Below are positions 59,338-64,000 of a stretch of 64,000 bases of DNA, piece after piece. A model generated the notes under the pieces. The model had not been told where the DNA came from and searched no databases. It worked only from the letters and a program-made list of their open reading frames with translations. Each line of letters begins with the position of its first letter. Positions within the stretch are counted from its first letter, which is position 1. The stretch covers positions 1,611,501 to 1,675,500 of the forward strand of contig NZ_CP085530.1 in the NCBI RefSeq assembly GCF_020616155.1. Direction: 5' to 3'. The translations under genes were made by a program, and so were the position numbers. Origin of the DNA: Vogesella sp. XCS3 (GTDB lineage: Bacteria > Pseudomonadota > Gammaproteobacteria > Burkholderiales > Chromobacteriaceae).

Positions 59338-60279
59338 GTGTCTGAACTACTTAAAAAAATTGATGCCCGCACCAAGCTGGCCGGCACTAACAAACTGGAG
59401 ATCCTTCTTTTCTCCCTAGGCGTAGATCAACGCACAGGCCGGAAGGAGACCTTTGGCATTAACGTGTTCAAGGTCCGCGAGGTGATGCGCACGCCCGAAA
59501 TTACCTCGGCGCCGGAAATGCCGGCCTCGGTAGAAGGCATGGTCAGCCTGCGCGGCAGTCTGGTACCCGTGATCGACCTGGCAAAATACGCCGGCATTAT
59601 TTCCGACAAACGCCCGGAAATCATGATCGTTACCGAGTACAACGGCCATACCCAGGGTTTTCTGGTAGAAGCGGTTGATACCATCCTGCGCCTGGACTGG
59701 GCTGCAATGCGCGTACCGCCAGACATGATTACCAACCGCATGGGCGGCCTGGTAACGGCGGTTACCGAGCTGGACGCCGGTACGCTGGTAATGATGATGG
59801 ACGTGGAAAAAGTGCTGGCAGAAACCGCCATGTACGGCGACGAACACCAGTTCGTCAACATCGAGCCGCTGAAAGAAGAGCGCATGGTGTACTTCGCCGA
59901 CGACTCTGCCGTAGCCCGCAAACAGATCGAGCGTACTTTCCAGGCCATGCAAGTCAAGTACGCCTACGCCATCAACGGCATGCGCGCTTGGGATGACCTG
60001 CAGCGCATGGCCAGCCAGGCGGATCTGGCCGGCCGCAAGCTAAGCGACATCGTGCACCTGGTACTGACCGACGTGGAAATGCCGGAAATGGACGGCTACA
60101 TGCTGACCAAGATGATCAAGTCCGACCCGCGCTTTGCCGGCATCCCGGTACTGATGCACTCGTCGCTGTCGGGCCAGTCCAACCAGAAGCTGGGCGAATC
60201 TGTCGGCGTAGACGCCTACGTATCCAAGTTTGAACCGCAGAAGCTCTCGATGAAAATTCGCGAGATGCTGAAAATCTGA
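59338..60279 (+). CDS. cheV: Chemotaxis coupling/receiver protein CheV (first copy)
   Basis: The 313-residue protein joins a CheW-like domain (LEILLFSLGVDQRTGRKETFGINVFKVREVMRTPEI, SLRGSLVPVIDLAKYAG) to a receiver domain (YFADDSAVARKQ, Asp in LVLTDVEMPEMDGYML, HSSLSG). It couples receptors to CheA and can be phosphorylated for adaptation. The start is GTG at 59338, decided by CGGAGG five bases upstream; the frame runs further left with only TTG and other GTG codons. First gene of the rightward chemotaxis operon. Confidence 0.92.
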   Translation: MSELLKKIDARTKLAGTNKLEILLFSLGVDQRTGRKETFGINVFKVREVMRTPEITSAPEMPASVEGMVSLRGSLVPVIDLAKYAGIISDKRPEIMIVTEYNGHTQGFLVEAVDTILRLDWAAMRVPPDMITNRMGGLVTAVTELDAGTLVMMMDVEKVLAETAMYGDEHQFVNIEPLKEERMVYFADDSAVARKQIERTFQAMQVKYAYAINGMRAWDDLQRMASQADLAGRKLSDIVHLVLTDVEMPEMDGYMLTKMIKSDPRFAGIPVLMHSSLSGQSNQKLGESVGVDAYVSKFEPQKLSMKIREMLKI

Positions 60280-60316
60280 GCTACCTGAATAATCTCTGGA
60301 AAAACAAGGAATAGCC

Positions 60317-61252
60317 ATGGCAGCATCTGACGCATCCCTTCTGGCCAGTGTCGACGCCCGCACCAAGCTGGCGGGGTCTAACAAAATGGAAATCCTGCTG
60401 TTCTCGCTGGGGACACGGGAAACGTTCGGCATCAACGTTTTCAAAGTGCGCGAAGTATCGCAAACGCCGTTCATCACGCGCACCCCCAACATGCCATTCG
60501 GCGTGGAAGGTGTACTGTCGCTGCGCGGTAACATCATTCCGGTCATTTCGCTGGCCAAATTCATTGGCTGTGAAACCGACACCACCACTTACGGCACCAT
60601 GATCGTGACCGAGTTCAACAAGAGCACCCAAGCCTTTCTGGTGGACTCGGTTGACCGCATCATCCGCGTGGACTGGGATAAAGTGCGTGCGCCGGAAAAC
60701 GTGATGAGCACCACACAGCAGACCCTGATTACTGCGGTGACCGAGCTGGACGACGGCAAACTGGTATCCATTCTGGACGTAGAGCAGATTCTGGCCAGCG
60801 TGGTTGGCGAGACCCGCGTACCGGATATTCCTACGGCAGCACTGGAACAAGACCAGTACGTTTTCTTTGTGGATGACTCGGTTGTCGCCCGCAAAGAAAT
60901 CAGCAGCGTGCTGGACAAAATGGGCCTGAAATATCACCAAGCCAACAATGGCAAGGAAGCCTGGGACAAACTGCAGGTGTTGGCCAACCGTAACTGGTCG
61001 GAAAACGAAAATCTGCACGATACGCTGAAACTGATCCTGGTAGATGCTGAAATGCCGGAGATGGACGGCTATGTACTGACCAAGCTGATCAAATCCGACA
61101 ACCGCTTCAACGGCATCCCGGTTGTCATGCACTCGTCGCTGTCGTCCAACGCCAACCGCGCCATGGGCACCAGCGTCGGTGTAGACGCCTATGTTGCAAA
61201 ATTTGACCCCGCAATCCTCGCAGATACTTTAATTCCGTTCCTGCAACGCTAA
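60317..61252 (+). CDS. cheV: Chemotaxis coupling/receiver protein CheV (second copy)
   Basis: The 311-residue protein has the same CheW-plus-receiver layout as its upstream neighbour (MEILLFSLGTRETFGINVFKVREVSQTPFITRTPN; VDDSVVARKE; LILVDAEMPEMDGYVL) and is clearly a paralogue, though well diverged. It lacks the short insertion DQRTGRK of the first copy. AAGGAATAGCC precedes the ATG, 37 bases after the first cheV. Tandem CheV proteins may serve different receptor sets. Confidence 0.93.
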   Translation: MAASDASLLASVDARTKLAGSNKMEILLFSLGTRETFGINVFKVREVSQTPFITRTPNMPFGVEGVLSLRGNIIPVISLAKFIGCETDTTTYGTMIVTEFNKSTQAFLVDSVDRIIRVDWDKVRAPENVMSTTQQTLITAVTELDDGKLVSILDVEQILASVVGETRVPDIPTAALEQDQYVFFVDDSVVARKEISSVLDKMGLKYHQANNGKEAWDKLQVLANRNWSENENLHDTLKLILVDAEMPEMDGYVLTKLIKSDNRFNGIPVVMHSSLSSNANRAMGTSVGVDAYVAKFDPAILADTLIPFLQR

Positions 61253-61293
61253 AATAGCGGGTTAAACACCAATACTTGGTCAGGACAACGCCA

Positions 61294-61683
61294 ATGGCAG
61301 ATAAAAACCTCCGTTTCCTCGTGGTGGATGACTTCTCCACCATGAGACGTATTGTACGCAACCTGTTGAAAGAGCTTGGCATCACCAATGTGGATGAAGC
61401 TGAAGACGGCCAGGTAGCGTTACACAAGCTGAAAACACAGCATTTTGATTTCATTGTTTCCGATTGGAACATGCCGAACATGACGGGGATCGAGCTGCTG
61501 CGAGCCGTTCGTGCCGACGCGCAACTGAAACACCTGCCGTTCCTGATGATTACCGCGGAAGCCAAGCGGGAAAACATCATCGAGGCCGCCACTGCAGGTG
61601 CCAGCGGTTACATCGTCAAACCGTTTACTGCCGCCACTCTGGAAGAAAAAATGAACAAAATCTTCCAGAACCTAAACAAATAA
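61294..61683 (+). CDS. cheY: Chemotaxis response regulator CheY (rightward cluster)
   Basis: The 129-residue protein is strongly similar to E. coli Che[30 protein letters not shown], Asp57 in [12 protein letters not shown], the threonine in LMITAEA and the lysine in [15 protein letters not shown]. When phosphorylated it binds the flagellar switch. CAGGACAACGCC precedes the ATG at 61294. It is followed by cheZ, the usual partner in motor control. Confidence 0.96.
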   Translation: MADKNLRFLVVDDFSTMRRIVRNLLKELGITNVDEAEDGQVALHKLKTQHFDFIVSDWNMPNMTGIELLRAVRADAQLKHLPFLMITAEAKRENIIEAATAGASGYIVKPFTAATLEEKMNKIFQNLNK

Positions 61684-61724
61684 CATCAACATCGCGAACA
61701 TTGAGCGGTTGAGGAGGAGTAATC

Positions 61725-62471
61725 GTGTCTGATCACCTTCTTGAAAGTGGCGACTCTCCAGAACTGGAAGCACTTTTTGACAGTATTGCGGCCACGCAGC
61801 CGGTAAATAGTGCCTCTGCGCCAGAATCAAAAGCAGCTGCCTTGCCAGCCGACATGTCTCAGGAAAAAGTCCTGGGCATGTATGCACAGATCGGCCAGAT
61901 GACACGCAAGCTGCACGACACCCTGCGAGAAATGGGCTATGACAAGTCGCTAGAGCGTGTCGCGGATGCCATCCCGGATGCCAAAGACCGCCTGGGCTAT
62001 ATTGCGACACTGACCGCCAATGCGGCAGAACGCGTACTGAACGCTACCGACATTGCCAAACCTATCCAGGATGATTTGCAAGCCCGTGCGGACCAGCTGA
62101 ACCAGCGTTGGGAACTCCTCTACGCCAACAAGCTGACTACCGAAGAGTTCAAAACCCTGGCTCACGATACCCGCAGCTATCTGGCACTGGTGCCCAAGCA
62201 AACTGAAGCCACCAGCAACCAGCTGCTGGAGATCGTGATGGCGCAAGACTTCCAGGACTTGACCGGCCAGGTCATCAAGAAAGTCATGGAAATGGTCAAA
62301 ACGCTCGAGTCCGAGCTGCTGACCGTACTGATCGAGTACCTGCCTGCCGAGCGCAAGCTGGAGCTCAATACAGAATTGCTGAATGGCCCGGTAGTGAACC
62401 CCGATGGCCGTACCGATGTAGTAACCAACCAGCAGCAGGTAGATGATCTGCTGGATAGTCTTGGTTTCTAG
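61725..62471 (+). CDS. cheZ: CheY-phosphate phosphatase CheZ
   Basis: The 248-residue protein is mostly helical and has the CheZ active-site region VMAQDFQDLTGQVIKKVMEMV, with the key glutamine, and the C-terminal CheY-docking tail QQQVDDLLDSLGF. It removes phosphate from CheY. The start codon is GTG at 61725 with GAGGAGG six bases upstream. It lies between cheY and the second cheA. Confidence 0.95.
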   Translation: MSDHLLESGDSPELEALFDSIAATQPVNSASAPESKAAALPADMSQEKVLGMYAQIGQMTRKLHDTLREMGYDKSLERVADAIPDAKDRLGYIATLTANAAERVLNATDIAKPIQDDLQARADQLNQRWELLYANKLTTEEFKTLAHDTRSYLALVPKQTEATSNQLLEIVMAQDFQDLTGQVIKKVMEMVKTLESELLTVLIEYLPAERKLELNTELLNGPVVNPDGRTDVVTNQQQVDDLLDSLGF

Positions 62472-62520
62472 GTCATACTCCAAGAACACGCATTAAGTCG
62501 ACATACAAAGGAAGCAAAAA

Positions 62521-64000
62521 TGAGCGACTTCGCCGGAATGGAAGAACTTCTGCAGGATTTCTTACTCGAGTCGACCGAGCTACTCTCCGATGTGGACAAC
62601 AAGCTGGTGGAGCTTGAGAAAAGGCCGAACGACCGCGCCTTGCTCAATGACATCTTCCGCGGTTTCCATACCATCAAGGGTGGCGCGGGCTTCCTGAATG
62701 TCGCACCGATGGTGACCATTTGCCACCGGACAGAAAACCTGTTCGACAAACTGCGCAACTCCGAACTGGGCCTCTCGTCTGAACTGATGGACGTCATTCT
62801 GGACGCCACCGGTGCAGTACGCGATATGTTTACCGTGCTGTCGCAAGGCCTGCCACCACCAAACCCGGATCCGGCCATGTTGGCCGCCCTGGATGCCGCG
62901 CTGGCTGGCAACCTGGCTGCCGTGAAGGCACCCACCCAAGCCGCACCTGTTGCCCAAGCCGCACCTGTTGTCCAAGCCGCACCGGCACCTGCCCCGGCTA
63001 GCAACAGCAATGAGCCTAACTGGGCAGCATTGCATCAGGCCGTGAGCGGCGCCGAACAACCAGCCGCGGCTGCCAGCCCGGCAGCCACGGCCACCTATGA
63101 CATGGCTGCTGCTGCAACGGTGGTAACCGAGAGCGCACCCGCCGAGCTCATCCCTGCGGCTATCGTACCCGCAGCGGTTGTGCCTGCAGCGCCGAAACCA
63201 CAAAACAAACCGGCTCCATCTACCGGCGGCCCGATCTCCGGCCAGGAAAACACGATCCGCATCGACACCGTGCGACTGGATCAGGTACTGAACCTGTCCG
63301 GTGAAATCGGGCTGACCAAGAACCGCCTGACGACACTGCGTACCGAAATTCTCCAAGGCAATATGGAGACCAATACGCTGCGCTCGCTGGATGAGGCCAT
63401 CAGCCAGCTGGACTTGCTGGTAAGCGATCTGCAAAACGCGGTAATGAAAACGCGCATGCAGCCGATTGGCCGCCTGTTCCAGAAATATCCGCGCCTGGCG
63501 CGCGATCTGGCCCGCCAATTGGGCAAGGAAGTGGAACTGGTCATTACCGGTGAAGAAACAGAACTCGACAAGACCATGATCGAGGATCTGAACGACCCGC
63601 TGGTGCACTTGGTCCGTAACGCAGTGGATCATGGCGTAGAGTCGGCAGACGAGCGCATTGCCATGGGCAAGAAACCGCAGTCGCTGATCGAGCTGACTGC
63701 CGAACAGGTAGGTGACCATATCGTTATCGAGATTACCGATGACGGCAAGGGCATGAACCCTGAGGTGCTGCGCCGCAAAGCCATTGCCAAGGGCCTGATC
63801 GATGCTGAAACGGCCAACTCTCTGGACGAAAAACAGTGCTTGCAGCTGATTTTCCTGCCAGGCTTCTCGACCAAAGACCAGATTTCCAGCGTATCCGGCC
63901 GCGGTGTTGGCATGGATGTGGTGCGTACCAATATCCAGAAACTGAATGGCCGTATCGATATCAACTCCATTCAGGGCGAAGGCACACGCATCAGCATTTC
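62521..64000 (+). CDS. cheA: Chemotaxis histidine kinase CheA (rightward cluster, cut by window edge)
   Basis: Reading from ATG 62521 (AAAGGAAGC before it) gives about 493 residues before the window ends. The HPt domain has His50 in GFHTIKGGAGFL; an Ala/Pro-rich linker with repeated QAAPV units follows at about 140-240; then the dimerisation domain (IRIDTVRLDQVLNLSGEIGLTKNRL) and the ATPase domain up to GRGVGMDVVRTNIQKLNG. The end of the ATPase and the CheW-like domain lie beyond 64000. With CheV, CheY and CheZ it forms the flagellar chemotaxis set. Confidence 0.95.

Overview
The window is a GC-rich (by eye a little over 60% G+C) chromosomal segment of a Gram-negative betaproteobacterium. Protein relatedness (two CheV-containing chemotaxis sets, LdhA, MetG, MdfA, glycine-cleavage genes and a family 2A encapsulin) fits the order Neisseriales, probably Chromobacteriaceae; I cannot name the genus. 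Gene density is high. I see no prophage, insertion sequence, CRISPR array or rRNA, and only one tRNA gene.

Layout. 1-2613: end of dtd, then yaaA, ldhA and a small DUF2325 gene. 2714-18648: a region largely devoted to sulfur and nutrient uptake: a five-gene peptide-type ABC importer, an operon of rhodanese, serine acetyltransferase, family 2A encapsulin shell and its cysteine-desulfurase cargo, a sulfate-binding protein, a degenerate EAL protein and tauABCD. 18661-24998: lipocalin, an SDR enzyme, and a probable gluconate module (TRAP transporter, gluconokinase, LacI-type repressor with two palindromic operators). 25462-34398: initiator tRNA, metG, mdfA, mrp, murI, small proteins, a CPBP protease and metY. 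34590-40441: GGDEF/EAL protein, CorC-type protein and an MCP. 40538-45412: gcvP, gcvH and gcvT with a tandem glycine riboswitch before gcvT. 45725-48962: a small orphan gene, amino-acid antiporter, gluQ and ferredoxin. 49019-64000: two complete chemosensory clusters placed back to back. One runs leftward (kinase, STAS, cheY, cheA, cheW, mcp, cheR, cheB, cheD); the other runs rightward (cheV, cheV, cheY, cheZ, cheA, cut by the window edge).

Two patterns cut across gene boundaries. First, the 9-10-mer (G)GTTGGCCGC occurs about 54 times by hand count on both strands, against roughly one expected by composition. It recurs as inverted pairs that form terminators, which is how DNA uptake sequences of Neisseriaceae and Pasteurellaceae behave; the word itself is unlike the Neisseria GCCGTCTGAA family. 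Second, four promoters (DUF2325 gene, peptide-type ABC importer, encapsulin operon, sulfate-binding protein) share TTGGTT-N21-TAnnnT, suggesting one activator-controlled sulfur regulon.

All counts and alignments were made by eye, and functional names rest on recognising protein families from their sequences.
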